Shown one piece after another: positions 1 through 12,825 of a stretch of 64,000 nt of DNA. Position 1 is the stretch's first letter, and each line of letters begins with the position of its first letter. The stretch is from Homalodisca vitripennis (taxonomy: Eukaryota; Arthropoda; Insecta; Hemiptera; Cicadellidae). Location of the stretch: contig NC_060207.1 in NCBI RefSeq assembly GCF_021130785.1, positions 101,721,001 to 101,785,000 on the forward strand, written 5' to 3'. The notes below the pieces were generated by a model. It saw only the letters and a program-made list of their open reading frames with translations. It ran no database searches and was not told the origin of the DNA. Position numbers and translations under genes: made by a program.

Positions 1-1530
1 TCATAGTCCATGATTATAATCTAATATACACGTTGTGACAAACCACAGCCTTTCATGCATTTATTTACTTCATTGTTGTGTTTTCGTGATGGGGTGGTTC
101 TATTGCACTATCGTAAAGTCTAACACAAAATATTTAGGAGCCAGTAATTGATAACATTAATTGTGCTCATATTCTGGGTGCAACTGTAGAAGGTACTGTT
201 ATGACTGGTGTCAATGCACTTATTCTACAGATTGCGAACTAATCGCACTTCTGTAACAGATAACTTTCTGATGCATTCTACATGTATTGGCCATCAGTGG
301 GATTTATATTGAAAGCCACAGTACTGTCACGGGACTCTAACCATGACTAGTGCAATCAATGAGAATCTGGAAAAGCGTGCATTATGCATGAATTTTTGAC
401 TCCGGGAAACATGCGTGGATGTGCGTGAGTTTTTTTATGTCCCTGAAATTTTTACTTGGGATGGATCGTTTCCGATACCATGGCTCTTTTCTTTTGATTC
501 CGATACCAACAGAAGTGCTTAAATACGCTTGAAAAATCACTATTCACAATATACTACTGATATGAGGAAGCTAAATCTCGAATCCAAAAATAATTCTATT
601 CACGGACTACTACTGATCTGCAGTATGCAAATTACCGATTGCAAAATTGTTTTTGTGCTTTCCGTATGAAAAATGTAGATTGTATAACCAAATTAACAAA
701 CTATTGTAGTTCAACAAATAATACTTTAGCTATAATTAGTATTTGTTATATTTATTTTTATGCATCGTCTAAAGTCTGCTCCGTCTATTTGTGGACAAAC
801 CGATGGGCAGTATGCAACTTACCAATTGGTGAAAAGGGTTTTTATAGATCTTTGTGTATAAAATCTATTTAGAAATATATAGTAACAAAATATCATGATT
901 TATAAATTGATATTCTATGCGTGGACGTTAACTGCTCAGCGGGAAACAGAATCGCTAATTTTTATGTTATCTATACGTCATACTTTGTGTTGTTGTACAT
1001 AAATAGATTCTCTCTAAATGTATTATTTAAAAGGAGAAGGTAGAGATTATGACATAATTTTAAATATATTCATTTCTCTGATTATCTGCAAATTACTTTT
1101 AAGTAGGGATAAATTGATTAAGTAGAATTCAGATGAAAGTATTTGATGAATTATAAGATGGACCAACCTTGTGTATCGGCGAAATCATTGTCACGTACCG
1201 AAAATTCATCCACCGCAAACGTCTGACCCGCAATGTTGGACTGCAGTCTGTCCCATGGTAGCGCTGTGTTGGTATTTATTTATTATCTTTGTTTTTTCAT
1301 ATTGGATACATGTATTTTCCAAACATCACAGAATGGAAAGTTATTAGGTATACACAATGTTATGTCGACACATCGAAAGACACAAAGATAAAAACTAAGG
1401 AGCTTCATCACCAAATTTCTCGCATTTCGCTAGCGACGAAATTTGTTAAAGCATCACATTCCTTGCAAATACAACTGGTTATGATAAACCTTCACAACTG
1501 CACTCGTCGTAAGGGTTAAAAACAGTATTA
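1..1530. other. AT-rich non-coding sequence, nothing recognised
   Basis: I see no convincing gene here. The short open frames carry no recognisable domain and have AT-rich composition typical of intron or intergenic DNA. Since the first recognised exon of the plus-strand host gene lies at 2304, this stretch is probably intron of that gene. Confidence 0.4.
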
Positions 1531-1535
1531 CAGTT

Positions 1536-1640
1536 GTTATTTGGCCTGAAAGTAGACCAGAGAATCGGAAATAATCGTCCGGGAAAATCGGGAGAAAACC
1601 CGGGAATTTGAAAATTGGTTTTGAGTGGCCACCCTGTATT
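1536..1640 (-). mobile_element. Solo end of a hAT-type non-autonomous element
   Basis: Read on the minus strand, the segment begins at about 1640 with CAGGGTGGCCACTC and continues through a purine/pyrimidine-patterned stretch containing CCCGGG. This is the usual look of hAT MITE ends, and is close in style to the CAGGGTGTCCAG ends of the hAT element at 4753-10511. No matching opposite end was found nearby, so it is likely a truncated relic. Confidence 0.35.
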
Positions 1641-2303
1641 TAGATCTGTGTTGTTGGCTACAGTCACAAAATCTAAAACAAATTTTTATAATCGTACGCT
1701 TAAAAAAAACGTACAAGAACTGTGGAAGAAAAATCTAAGTCTTGTAAACACTACATAATTTGACACACTGAGAACGTTAGCATTATTGATGTATTATTAA
1801 ATAACTAAAACCATCGGTTTTCTATAAACTTGTTGGTAGTAAAAAAGACACTATGATAATGCATCCAAATATCATTATAAGATAGAAAATTTGTGATTTA
1901 GTTACTATTTTATGTGTTTGTAAAACAGTTAAAACTAAACTTACTTTGTTATGGATATTGCATTAAAAAAAGTGGATAATAAGTATTTGATATTACTAAG
2001 CTGTCAGTATTTGAACATTTAGGAGTATGAAAATTTGATACAATTTACTTATGTTAACTTCTGACTTCAACACTGGTGATATAAAGGTAACAAACTAATT
2101 CTAGTTTTATGGATATAGCAGAGGAATTGGAGCCAAATTGATACATAATAAAAGGAAGGATTGTTTAATGGAAAAGGTTGTGGAATGAGTTTTCAAAACA
2201 GAAGAGAAAAGGGAAACAAAAATATAAATGAATATTTGCCAAATTAGAAACAAGAATTTGTTTAGACCCAATTCACAGATAATGGACATGCAATGTTGCA
2301 CAG

Positions 2304-2404
2304 GTGGCTTCATGCCCGTGGCTCCTGGAGCAGGCTTTCAGCAGTCACCATTTGCTGTCCCCAACGGGATGATTCCTTCTACTCAGATACCTGTTCCTGT
2401 CCAG
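2304..2404 (+). CDS. Internal exon of host gene 1, NPF/proline-rich C-terminal region (possible SMAP-type ArfGAP)
   Basis: The exon lies between an acceptor (TTGCACAG before 2304) and a strong donor (CAG|GTAAGT at 2405). It begins by completing a codon with one base from the preceding exon, ends in phase 0, and reads GFMPVAPGAGF... to IPVPVQ. The composition (G, P, Q, M, F, A) is that of a disordered adaptor tail. Joined to the phase-0 exons at 4454 and 27297 it gives a C-terminal tail with an NPF motif and the ending PPPLWQ. Such tails are known in clathrin and Arf-cycle adaptors; the QQMSGLNLG stretch and the LW-ending suggest SMAP1/2-like ArfGAPs. No catalytic domain lies in the window, so identity is inference. 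The 5' exons would be upstream of the window. Confidence 0.6.
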
Positions 2405-2669
2405 GTAAGTTTATGGAAACATAACCAATTTCAACTTGACAATCTATAGAAAAATGTATTATTTTATCTTTTTTATAACTAGATAAAAACAAATTTAAAC
2501 AGTACTACTATACATACAAAAATTAATGTCTAATTGTTATTGACATTTAAATATAATAATAAATCATACACTTAACTTTGTCAAGTAAATTCTCATTTAC
2601 AAATTTATTATCAATAATACATAGGCTCTGAATCTAAATAATTATTTTAAAAATTGATAAATATACAAC

Positions 2670-2770
2670 AGGATGTCTACCGGTCATGGAAGTTCCAGAA
2701 AAGTCAGGGATTTAAATGAGAAGTCATAAAAAAATCCACGGATTATGGGTTTTCTGTGAACTTTTCATAA
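2670..2770 (+). mobile_element. hAT-like terminal fragment
   Basis: The sequence starts CAGGATGTCTACCGGTCA and runs into AGTCAGGGATTTAAA. This resembles the outer end of a widespread hAT family whose ends begin CAGG(G/A)TGTCTACC. Only one end is visible and no coding part follows. Confidence 0.35.
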
Positions 2771-3579
2771 GTTATTATAAGTAGTGATGTGTCTAAACTG
2801 AACCTCGTATCCACCGAATTTTCAACAAAGATTTAGGTTCAATCAATGGCATTTGGCAATTGAATCTGTGGAGACTTGCTGCATCATGAATTATTGGTCA
2901 ATTGGCATTACACAAAATCTCCAATCACTAAAACACTTTTGTCAAACTTTGTTGTTTGCAAAATCGTAAATAGATTAACAAATTATCTCAATTTTGAAAA
3001 TTATATTTTGCTTGCAGTTAGAATCTGCTCTATTAATGATCGTGCATCACCACGAGTCTTCCTCATCTATCCTAATAAATAAATTATCCAAGTTTTGTAA
3101 ATATATTGCTTGGAGTTTTGTTTATGGCATTCATCACCATGAGTCTGCTATGTATATTCATGAACAACAGCTAATTGGCAAATTTCCAATCGCTAAAATG
3201 TCTTTGTTGTAATTTGTATTTGAAACATTGTAAACCAAGATTTTACAGACAGCTTATTAATTAGTTTAATGTTTATGAAAATGTTATTCTTTCTTTCAAC
3301 ATTATTATTAGTAGTTTAAGTTTACAAGTATTTAATGTATTATAATTATGTTCACCACTTTAATTTTCTTAAATAAGACTTTGACTAAGAAGTCATATAC
3401 TCTATAACTGTAATCCAAGGCAATGCCATGTATAAAGCCAAGCTATAGTGTTTCAATCTTTCATTGCAGTAGTTGACAATATAGATATGCACAATCATAT
3501 GAATGGATAAGTTTCCAACTACCAACCCTGAAATAACAGAGGTAGAGTAGTAATGGCAAAGTAAATATAAGTTTCCGAC

Positions 3580-4002
3580 AGATATTGGTGTGGTTGATTG
3601 TACCCATATAGGGATACTAAAACCAAAACACAGAGATGAATTCATTAACTGAAAAGGTAAACTTTCTTTGAATGTTCAAGCCACTTGTGATGTGAGAGAA
3701 ATGTTCACTAGTGTGACATTAGTTGGCCTGGGTCCATGCACGATCCCAGGTTATGGAAAAATTTACAAGTGTCATTACAACTGAGAATTAGAAGCAATGT
3801 TATGCTACCTGGTGATGACAGATATAGGTTAGAACCATGTCTCATGACTCCATTTAGAAATCCTACTGCTGGTGCAGAGGTAAATTTTAACAAGCTTTTG
3901 AAAAAAGAAAGAGTAATAATTGAACGATGTTTTGGCCAACTGAAATGCTGGCTCCCTATCTTACAATACATCTCAGACAGGCCATCCTTTTACTCGCGCT
4001 AG
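3580..4002 (+). pseudogene. PIF/Harbinger (HARBI1-like) transposase fragment
   Basis: Reading across frames, the stretch holds all three blocks of the DDE_4 nuclease core of Harbinger transposases. The first is VVDCTHIGI (Asp 1) near 3590; the second is NVQATCDVREMFTSV (Asp 2) near 3670-3715; the third is PCLMTPFRNPT followed by ERVIIERCFGQLK (Glu) at about 3835-3950. The last part is open from 3736 to 4002, but a stop and a frame change separate it from the first two blocks, and the N-terminal half is not recognisable. It is an inactive relic in an intron of host gene 1. Family assignment is secure from the motif order; boundaries are not, as terminal repeats were not found. Confidence 0.75.
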
Positions 4003-4453
4003 GAAATCATCCTTATCCTCGCAAGTACAAGGAAATCATTACGAATACAGAAAAAAAATGCTTATACTTCTACCTTTTACTTAAAATCATAACCTTTTGC
4101 TTTGAAGGATTCCTTAGTTTTTATGAATACGACTCAATGATAAGTCCGTTTCCTCAGGTAGTGATACTCAATGGGGTGCGATGTGGGAAGTCCTTTGGAT
4201 GCTGCAACGATGTGAATATCTGAGGGATAATGTTTTAGTCCAATAAATTCTGATCGGTAATCTAGACATATGTAGATGAATTCGGCTTACCGACAGGTTG
4301 TTTCAAATCCATAAATTAATCTTCTGATTTGAAGAGTAATATTTCATGAAATATGGTATATAAATTTTAATACTGTTAAAATTGTAACTAATAACATTAG
4401 TTGTGATATATGGTGTGACTATTGAATTTCATTCGTTTTACAAAATGTTATAG

Positions 4454-4576
4454 AGTGGAATGTTTCCCCCTATGGGTGTGGCGGCACCTCCTACGAACAT
4501 TAATCCAGCATCGAATCCATTCTACAACATGGCACCCACTCAGCCAGTACCTGTGTCCTACTCGACCGGAACCAGG
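4454..4576 (+). CDS. Second visible exon of host gene 1
   Basis: This exon is preceded by an acceptor (GTTATAG) and followed by the donor AGG|GTAAGT at 4577, and has phase 0 at both ends, so it joins 2404 and 27297 without a frame break. It encodes SGMFPPMGVAAPP... NPASNPFYNMAP... SYSTGTR. The NPF tripeptide within ASNPFYN is the classic ligand of EH-domain endocytic proteins (family knowledge), which supports a trafficking adaptor. The donor starts an intron of about 22.7 kb that is almost wholly made of transposons, unless a small exon was missed inside it. Confidence 0.65.
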
Positions 4577-4752
4577 GTAAGTAACTAATACCAAGCAGAA
4601 TCATAATTTCATTTTCCACTCTTCCATTTAAAATCAGGCAAAATGGAAAAGTTCATAGAAATTAATAACCTTGCACAATATCTGATAAGTATCAGTCCCT
4701 CCTTTAATGTATGCAATAAAAACATTAGTATTTCAGACATTGTGCAGTCTAA

Positions 4753-7700
4753 CAGGGTGTCCAGCAGCCTTGAAAATCGGGAAGAGTGGGAATTATGCTT
4801 GAATTTTACCTGCCTTGAATAGGGCGGGAATTATGCTTGTATTTTGTAGAAAATTGGAAGTTTTGATTTTTTTTAGACAATGTATTTTTATATATATTTT
4901 GAGCTAAAACAGTTTACTCCATTTGACCTTTGTTTCCTTTTCGTGCGATTCACGAACAATAGGCACAGATGTGGACGTGACTCAGTGACGCTATAGGGGA
5001 GGGTTGTTTGTCATGGGCTGTAGGGCTGTACAATTGAAAGTATCACGTTCGGAACGGTTTGATTGTTTAAATCGTTCGAACTCGAGGTTCGATATATCGA
5101 GTTGAATTGCCATAGTCTGCCGCTGCCGTTACTAACGCGAATGAAGATATCGAAGCAACAGTTCGATTATGTAGACATCGATGAGAAATTAGCAGAATAC
5201 AAAGGAAATTTGGAAGTAACTCGCTCTCGCTGCAGTCGCCAAAAATGGCGTCAGTGTAGTTGGTTTGACAAGAGATGCTGTTTATGTACGCTTGGTGTTA
5301 AAGTTATTTGTTTTCAGTGCCGGTCAGTTGTTGGTTATTGTGAACATTTGTCATCAAGTTTTTAACAAGTGCAAGGTAAGGTATATACAATTTTAAGTAT
5401 TATTATACTAATTTTATTCTTACTTTTGAAAATAAATGTTTATTTTTCTTCCATTCTCACCCAAGAGGCGAAACAACTTACGCGACTATATATTGTATTT
5501 ATAATATTTGCCTGTTGAAGAGGTTGCCCAATTCTTTGAAACGTAGTGATGAATATTAAATGTTTCAATTTAAGGTAATTGTTTACATTAACATCCCATT
5601 GAAAAACGTGATGTTTATCATCAATTCTGGTGTACAATTGGATGCCTATAGGATTCATTTTAAATTTGTTTGAGATATCTAATTAATACAACATTTTTTT
5701 AGTAATATAGGTGTTTATTTACCTGTGCTATATTATTAATGGTTGTTACTATTTAACTTATTGTCAATAGCTTTCTTATTTGTTTAAATTAACTTATGCT
5801 ATAAGTAAAGGTGCAGTACATGGTTAGTTATTCAAATGTTTGATGACTTTCAAACATATTTTCTAAAGAGGGTAAAAATTTTCTGTGACAAATTTATTTT
5901 TAACACAAAATAAATTGTGGGTTCAACATTTTAATAGCTATTTTTTCGACTTTTTGAGTTTAATCCTTTTTTTATTAAATGAATATTATTATTTTTTATT
6001 TATTTTAACAGTTATTTTGTTTTTATGAAACTTAATTCACCTAAACTAACTTAACCCTCAACTGGTTTAGAATAATATTGGGTTTAGTTTTCTAATAAAG
6101 CTTAATACTAACTTTATTTTACTTTTTTGTTAACAAATGGGAAAAATATATATTTTTTACCAACATTTCGTTTAATTATTAAGTTTTTTCACTAGGCTAT
6201 ATTTTTTGACACCAGAAAAGTATATATTTGATTTTATCTTAACCTTCGGGGAGTTGCTTGTTGCTTTGCGGGGGTTATCTCTGCACGTTAACTTTTTATT
6301 AAAATAAAAGTGCTTAGTGAATAGTTTACCTATTAAATATAACTGGTTTTACCTATTAAATTACTCATGTTTTTTTTAAATATTGCTTGTAAGTTGTTAA
6401 ACAATTTACAATATTAACAATAAAATTAGTTCCTAATAACTTCAGGTAGCACTTAATTGTAAAGTTACGTAACAAAACCAAACAAATAGAATACATTTTT
6501 GTAATTATGTGATGTGGAAAAAACCTCTGTGTGCGCCCTCTCCCATTATAATAAGAAACCTCTCAGGGGTTTAACTTATTAGTTAATATAGGTTGTGGCT
6601 AACCTGGGCAACCTAAAAACATATTTAGGCCTACCGTATTGATTTTTTACAACATTTACTAATTATAAATTGATGTGGCAACCTTGTAAAAAATATTTAG
6701 TTCTAGTAGGCCTATGTATTTTTCTCTAAGGGGCTGAAATTAAATTGATATGGTGACTGATGATGACAAAGGAGTTAAAAACCGTTTATTTGTTTTTAAG
6801 GAGATTCATTTTATAATGAAAAAGGAAAAAAATAAATAAATAAAATAAAAAATTATTTTTAATTTGCAGAGGTCTTTAGATGTCCATGACACCATTAAAG
6901 ACGACATATGATAATAATGTTATGGACATTGAAAGGCCTCGGCCAATAAAAAAAAATTTTATTGGATTGTTTTCTTTTCTTCTCACTGTGTTTAAAAAAA
7001 ATACCTGATGCCATTATAAGTCTTATATAAACCTGCTACTTAGCTGTCAATACTTAACCTAACTTTATTTTTACTATCACAGTTTTTAAAAGTATGGACA
7101 CTTACATAAATAAATAAAAACAAACCACTTTAATAAATGTGTAAAAAATTACATTACATTAAAACAGCAAATTAAGTTATGTATATCAGAAGCTCAGGCA
7201 ATAAATTAATTAATTTATTAAAACTTGGTTCTATTTAATAATAATGTACCTTAAATTATTATAAACTTTTAAGTACAATGTAATGTGGATGTCATTGTTT
7301 TTGTTAAATGTGTAGTGAGTGATTTTAGACCATATCCTTGCCAGTCCACTATATGTAAAGTTTTTATTGTTAAATATAATTTTTTCAGAAATTTTAAAGT
7401 TAAATTAAGGTTGGTCTAAATTTAATGTTTTGGGAAAACAATTAATACAAGTTATTTTTTTCAAGATGGTGAGGCACGGGAAGACGAGTTTCCAGGATCA
7501 CTGGCTTTTGGACCCGGACTGCAAGAATTGGGTTAGAAGAGCTGCAGGAGACATCTATTCAACTACATGCTTATTTTATCCTGGGACGCTAATATCCGTA
7601 TCTACAATGGGAAGACAGGCTCTTGTGAGTCATTCAAAGTCAAAAAAACATATGTCAAAGGCCAATGCAGAGATGAAACAGCCCAACATCGGAGCTTATT

Positions 7701-10511
7701 TAAGAACTAAGGTAAGAGAATCTGAGTTAGCCACTAATTCAAAGTCATCAATGATTAATGCAAATGGCCTACAACTTCAAAGTCATCAGTGAGTAATGAA
7801 GATGTGCCTACAACTTCAAAGTCATCAATGATTAATGAAAGTGGACCTGACTTACCTCAAGCTGAACAAGTTTCTCTTCCAAAGTCTTCAGTGCCAATGT
7901 TAGTTGATAAAAAAAACTCTATCATGAACAAAATTTTTTTAAATAAAAGTTTCAAGGGCTGAAATAATATGGTGTTTGAACAGTGTTTTCAGTCATCGCT
8001 CCAATAGGGCAACGGCCAAAGATATTCATATTTTAAGGCACATGTTTCCTGAAAATGAAGTTTTAAGTAAAATAAAACTTGAAAGGACCAAAGTTGAATA
8101 TATAGCAGTCTTTGGGCTTGCTCCGTTTTTCAAAAATGAATTGTTAAAAGAACTAAATCAATCTAGCCACTTGGTTATAAGCTTTGATGAATCTTTAAAT
8201 AAAGTCAGCCAGAGCCAACAAATGGATTTAGTTGTAAGATTTTGGAGTGCAGAGAAAAACGAAGTTTGTACTCGATATCTATCATCAGCTTTTTTAAAGA
8301 AGACTACTGCTGCAGATCTTCTGAGAGCATTTCTTGCTGCCTTGAACTGTGTTGAAATGAAAAAGCTCATTCAAGTTTCAATGGATGGTCCAAACGTAAA
8401 TAAGAAGTTTCTCTTTGATCTAAGAGATTATCTTGAAACAGATTCGTCTCTAGAAACAAAAATGATAGATTTGGGCACCTGTGGATTGCATACCCTTCAT
8501 TGTGCATTCAAGGCTGCAATGAATTCCACGGGCTGGAATATAGTTCCCTTTCTGCATGCCCTTTACAACTTTTTCAAGGACCAGCCAGCTCGCGCGGTAG
8601 TTTTACCAAACACACGGGTTCAACGAAATTTCCTCTAAAGTTTTGTGCTGTCACGTGGCTGGAAAATGCAGATGTGGCAGAAAGAGCCATAAACATTCTA
8701 CCTGACTTAAGGAAATATGTTCAATCTCTGGACCAAGTGAAGTCTAAACCCAATATCAGAAGTTTTTCTATCATAGAAGAGTGTCTTAAAAACCACTTAT
8801 TGGGTGCTCAGCTAGCTTTCTTTACAACTCTATCCTCTGATTTACAACCCCTTCTTACAGAGTTCCAAAGCAATTTACCCCTAGCTCATTTTTGGACACT
8901 TGTCTAAGACACTTAGTGATGAAAGAGATGGAACGGTTTGTTCTGCCAGAGAAAGTTTCTCCTTCTATTAAAGTCTTCATGAAATCTGAAAATTTAATTC
9001 CACTTTCCAAGATAAACATTGGAGTTGGAGCAAAATGTAAATTGGGGAAATGTCATGAAAAGATTAGTTTAAAAGAAGTGACTCTGTTTAAGGATGACTG
9101 CCGAAAAGCACTGAAATGCCTGTTGGAAAGATGATTGGATCGATCCCTACTTATTTATGAAGCCACAAGATTTCTTACTTCGCTTCACCCCAACATAGCA
9201 CATACTAAAGTAGGGCAGGAGATGTTTGAAAAATTAATAATCCTTCTGATCAGAACAATCTTATTAGCATACAAACGGCAGAGAGAGCTCAAAAAGAGTT
9301 TAAAAAGTTGTGCTTAAATAAAGACGTCATCCAAAAGATGAAAAGTTTCAAGAGAGTTGAAGACGTAGAGAAAAGGAGTGGGTGTCAGAAAAAGGAACTC
9401 AGAAGACTGGACCATTTCTGGATTAGATTGGTCAGGAAATATTGCTCTGCTATCAGTCTATTGAGACTATTATAAAACTGGTTTTGATCCTCTCACATGG
9501 CAACGCTGAGGTAGAGCGAAGGTTTTCAATCAACAAAGAGTGTTTGATTGAAAATATGAATGAAGACTCATTAGTAGCAGCCAGAACAATCTTCAATGCT
9601 GTAAGTGTGTATGGTGAGGTGGAGAAGGTGCCCATTTGCAAGAAGATTCTTCTTTCTGCCTCTAATTCATACTCCATGTACAAAGAACACTTGTTAGAGG
9701 AAAAGAAGAAGACCACACAAGAGACTGCAGAAAAGGAAAGTAGGAAAAGGAATCAAATCCTAGTACGGAAATTGGAACTAAAAAAAGGAAAATTCTTGAA
9801 GATGCCCAAAAGGAATGTAAAAGCATTGGTCAAGAAATTGAAAATTTGATCAAATAATTTACTAAAAGCTGTTCCATGTATATATGTAAATATTATTTGT
9901 GTATTTCTATCAATAAAAGACTGCTCTTGAATTTTTTTAAGTAAAACTGTTTCTTTACTATCCTGTGTATTTGAAAGGTTTTTCAGACTTCAAATAAAAA
10001 TTCTAATTCATTTACCTATTTGGATATTAAAATATATTTGTAACAAACTGTCACAATATAAACATTAAATTAGGCTTTGGTACTTTATCATAATTTTTTA
10101 TAGGCCTACGACGTTTTTTTACTATTTTTGTAATAGTAACATTACACTGAAATTCATTTTAAACTAAATTAAATGCCACATAAATGTTGTTAATAATGTA
10201 TAAGGACATTAATCGTTTAAACAGGGGGCCTACTATCTTTGAGCATCGTCTAAAATAAACGTATGTATTCTTTTAAACAGTTATTTTAAAATATCACAAT
10301 GCTGTTATTAAGCCTTAAATATTTGAGAAATCTTTATTTTTACATGGAAAGTGAACACTATTTCGTGACGTGATTTTGGCTTTTAAAGTTGTTAGTTACC
10401 GATAAAGAGCCAAAAGTAAACTGCGACTATAGTCTTGAATTTTATAATTTTGAGCCTTGAAAACCTTGAAATGTACTTGAATTTTAGATTTGGTCATCAC
10501 TGGACACCCTG
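4753..10511 (+). mobile_element. Large hAT-superfamily transposon, 5.76 kb
   Basis: The left end starts CAGGGTGTCCAG and the right end finishes with its exact reverse complement, CTGGACACCCTG. Both are bounded by the pentamer TCTAA (4748-4752 and 10512-10516), which looks like a target duplication, although hAT elements normally make 8 bp. Just inside both ends lie related stretches with CCTTGAAAA and TTGAATTTTA on the inward strand. The interior carries the broken hAT transposase at 7430-9849. The 5' 2.6 kb (4800-7430) is AT-rich and shows no recognisable domain. Confidence 0.7.
7430..9849 (+). pseudogene. hAT transposase, disrupted by stops and frameshifts
   Basis: The reading frame is broken into at least five pieces: 7430-7792, 7976-8638, a frame shift into 8500-8907, a shift into 8892-9134, a stop and 9135-9317, then a shift into 9442-9849. 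A likely start is the second Met at 7466 (MVRHGKTSFQ). The N-terminus resembles a degenerate zinc finger (CLFYPG followed by HSKSKKH, where a second Cys would be expected instead of Tyr). The middle contains a hAT nuclease-like stretch (LVISFDESLNK, near 8180-8215). The C-terminal piece carries the hallmark hAT dimerisation motif HGNAEVERRFSINKE at about 9499-9540, followed by a Lys-rich tail. It resembles the ZMYM6/SCAND3-like group of host-annotated hAT proteins. It cannot encode an intact transposase as it stands. Confidence 0.8.
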
Positions 10512-11070
10512 TCTAAGAACTTAATACATCTAAATTTAGGGGCAGATGCTGAGGAGATAGATAATGTGATTTACATAAAATTATCAGGACTTTGTATTGG
10601 AAAAAATGTATGGAATTTATTTGGTCAAATTAAACTTGGCACAAATTTTTAATGTGGAGACTGGCTTTTACTTGTTGCAGAGACGTATTGGGTGTCTTCT
10701 ACGCACACATATACAATATATATGTCCTATACTCATTTTTATTGACTTAATTTTGAATTCAATTTGATTTATATATATTTTAATTTAATTTATGTTTACA
10801 ATTCAACTGAAGTATGCTATAAGGGCTGTCCAGAAAGTAACAGATGTTTTGAAAATGTCATTACCAGTCGGTCGATGGGTCAACATCACTTATCGCTAGG
10901 TGTTGCCTGATTGCACATAATGTCTTGCTCAGTGGATGCACGTGCGGTATCATGTTGCATTAAATTTTCAACATCTACTTTTTTGAACTTTTTAAATATA
11001 TAATCATTTTATATTTTTTATGTCTTCACTTTAATTATTATTAAATGTAGAAAATGTGTTGAACGGAGGT
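10512..11070. other. AT-rich spacer with a possible mariner-type end
   Basis: No gene is recognised. At 10829-10846 the string GGGCTGTCCAGAAAGTAA resembles the outer end of mariner-like elements. No partner end or transposase is next to it, so it is only a possible relic. Confidence 0.3.
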
Positions 11071-11850
11071 TCAAAGTGATGAGGTATCAATCACTTGTAA
11101 GGATTGCAAGTTAGTGTTTCATTGTGCATGCACAAGCTTGGGTTCCAGTCAGAACCTAACTATAAAAACAAAGAAGATTTGAAATTATGATGGGTGCAAG
11201 GATGACTATGAATCTACTACCTTAGTGAAGAGTGTGGACGATACCTCAGAGGAGAGGGAATGGTTTATAGAAGCCCTAAACAACTGGAAGCTATCGAGAA
11301 CAGATTTGGGGTGCTGGAGGCTTCCCACGGCAGAATGGAACAAGGTTTGAACAACTGGAGTGTCACAATGTTGAGCTTAATAAGGAGGTGAGAACACTGA
11401 GAACAAGCTTGCTGGTGCAGAACAGCACTCCTGCAGCAACAATCTGGAAAGCAACGATATCCCTCTCACCCCTAGAGAGGATGTGTATTCGGTACTTCAA
11501 CTGGCACGGATTATCAACATGAAGTCAGAGTTGCACACAAGCTACGATTGTATTTTTTTTAACTGGCACATCCTCTTCTCATCGTGCAGTTTGTCTCGAG
11601 GCGAGTGAAGGAAGAATGGAGACTTGCGGCATGGAAGAAGAGGAACATCAGTGCAGCAGAAATATCCACCAGCTTCCCTGACAGTAGCGTGTCCCTAAAC
11701 GAACATCTCACCGGCCACAAGGCGATCTTGGGAAGGGCCAAAAGTCTGCAACGGCAGGAGAGCACTTCGTTGGGTATTTTTGTGACAAATATGACTGCGC
11801 TGTATCATAGGTATGGTGAGAGTAATAATTTTACTATTAACTTTTAGCCA
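11040..11850 (+). pseudogene. Degenerate LINE ORF1 (PHD-like finger, coiled coil, FP25K-like C-terminus)
   Basis: Reading across frames from about 11055 gives a Cys-rich PHD-like start (SITCKDCKLVFHCAC). A charged stretch follows (ENRFGVLEASHGRMEQ near 11300-11340). Then comes a domain with the ORF1 signature 'VNEHLT...KAILGRAKSL' (here LNEHLTGHKAILGRAKSLQ, about 11694-11755), preceded by REEWRLAAWKKRN-like sequence at 11605-11645. This C-terminal domain is the baculovirus-FP-like domain commonly found in arthropod LINE ORF1 proteins (family knowledge). Several stops and shifts are present and no reverse transcriptase follows directly, so it is an inactive 5' LINE fragment. Confidence 0.65.
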
Positions 11851-12825
11851 ACTATGATTTAATTTCAATTAAAGTCAATACTATTACTATTGTCAATAAA
11901 TCTTAAATATGGTATAATCATGAATAAAATATATTTAATAAAAATAATACCAATATCCACTAATATGAATTACAGTTTATAGTTATTGAAACATTTTTTA
12001 TAATTCTTTCATTTTCTTATTAAAAATTATAATCTAAATTTTTAAACTGGTGGCTTGTGTATCATAAAATAAAAATTAGCAATAGTTAAAAAACTTGTTT
12101 AAATTAATTGAGTAAATAATAATAATTATGAGTTATTATCCTTTGTTATGTATACCTTGTTATTTTGCTTAGCAAATGTTCATATATTTTTATTATTTTT
12201 TCCTTTCAGTATGCAGTGTAAATGATTGAAGGATGTTTATATGTAGGGTTGTAATATGTTCTTAACAGTTGTTAAAAATCTTTTAATTTGTTATGTTGTA
12301 ATAACTATGGTCTTGAATTCTTAAATCCTTTTTATTTGTTATGTTTGTTAAAATATTCTTCTAGGGAATAAATACAAATTATTTTATGTTTATTGAAATG
12401 CTTAGGAAGAATTTTATTTTACACTGTGATATGTACTGTGTAGGGCAGTGATATTGTATGTAGTTATCTTAGTTTTAAGAATAGTTTTTATTGTTTAACT
12501 ATTTGTGACTGCAAAAACATTATTTATTTTGTAGACTAAAATAGATATCCTTAAAGATATTATTAAAGTAATATTTCTTCACACATACATGTACAATTCT
12601 GTAATACTTTAACATTTTATCAAAATGAAGTAGTGATTTGTTTATGGTTTTGATCTTAAGTTAATTTGTATAAACTCTAGTACTTTTTAACTACAACTAT
12701 AAGTTCAGTGACTGCCCAGAAGTAGTAAACTTATTACCATTAATGTATGTGCCGTATTGTACATATATAATTTCATCCAGAGAATCCTAGATATTTAATT
12801 ATGTTTTTCAAATTTAGTCTGCTTG
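11851..12825. other. AT-rich non-coding stretch
   Basis: The stretch is very AT-rich with no open frame of note, domain or repeat structure that I can support. It lies inside the large intron of host gene 1, between the LINE ORF1 relic and the mariner-type element. Confidence 0.4.

Noticed and set aside
2876..3212. Possible ~250-bp diverged tandem duplication (ATTGGCA...CCAATC(A/G)CTAAAA)
   Set aside because: Only short blocks match; not convincing by eye without alignment.
5063..5365. 100-codon open frame inside the hAT element
   Set aside because: No domain and no similarity to the hAT transposase; could be a spurious frame in the element's 5' region.
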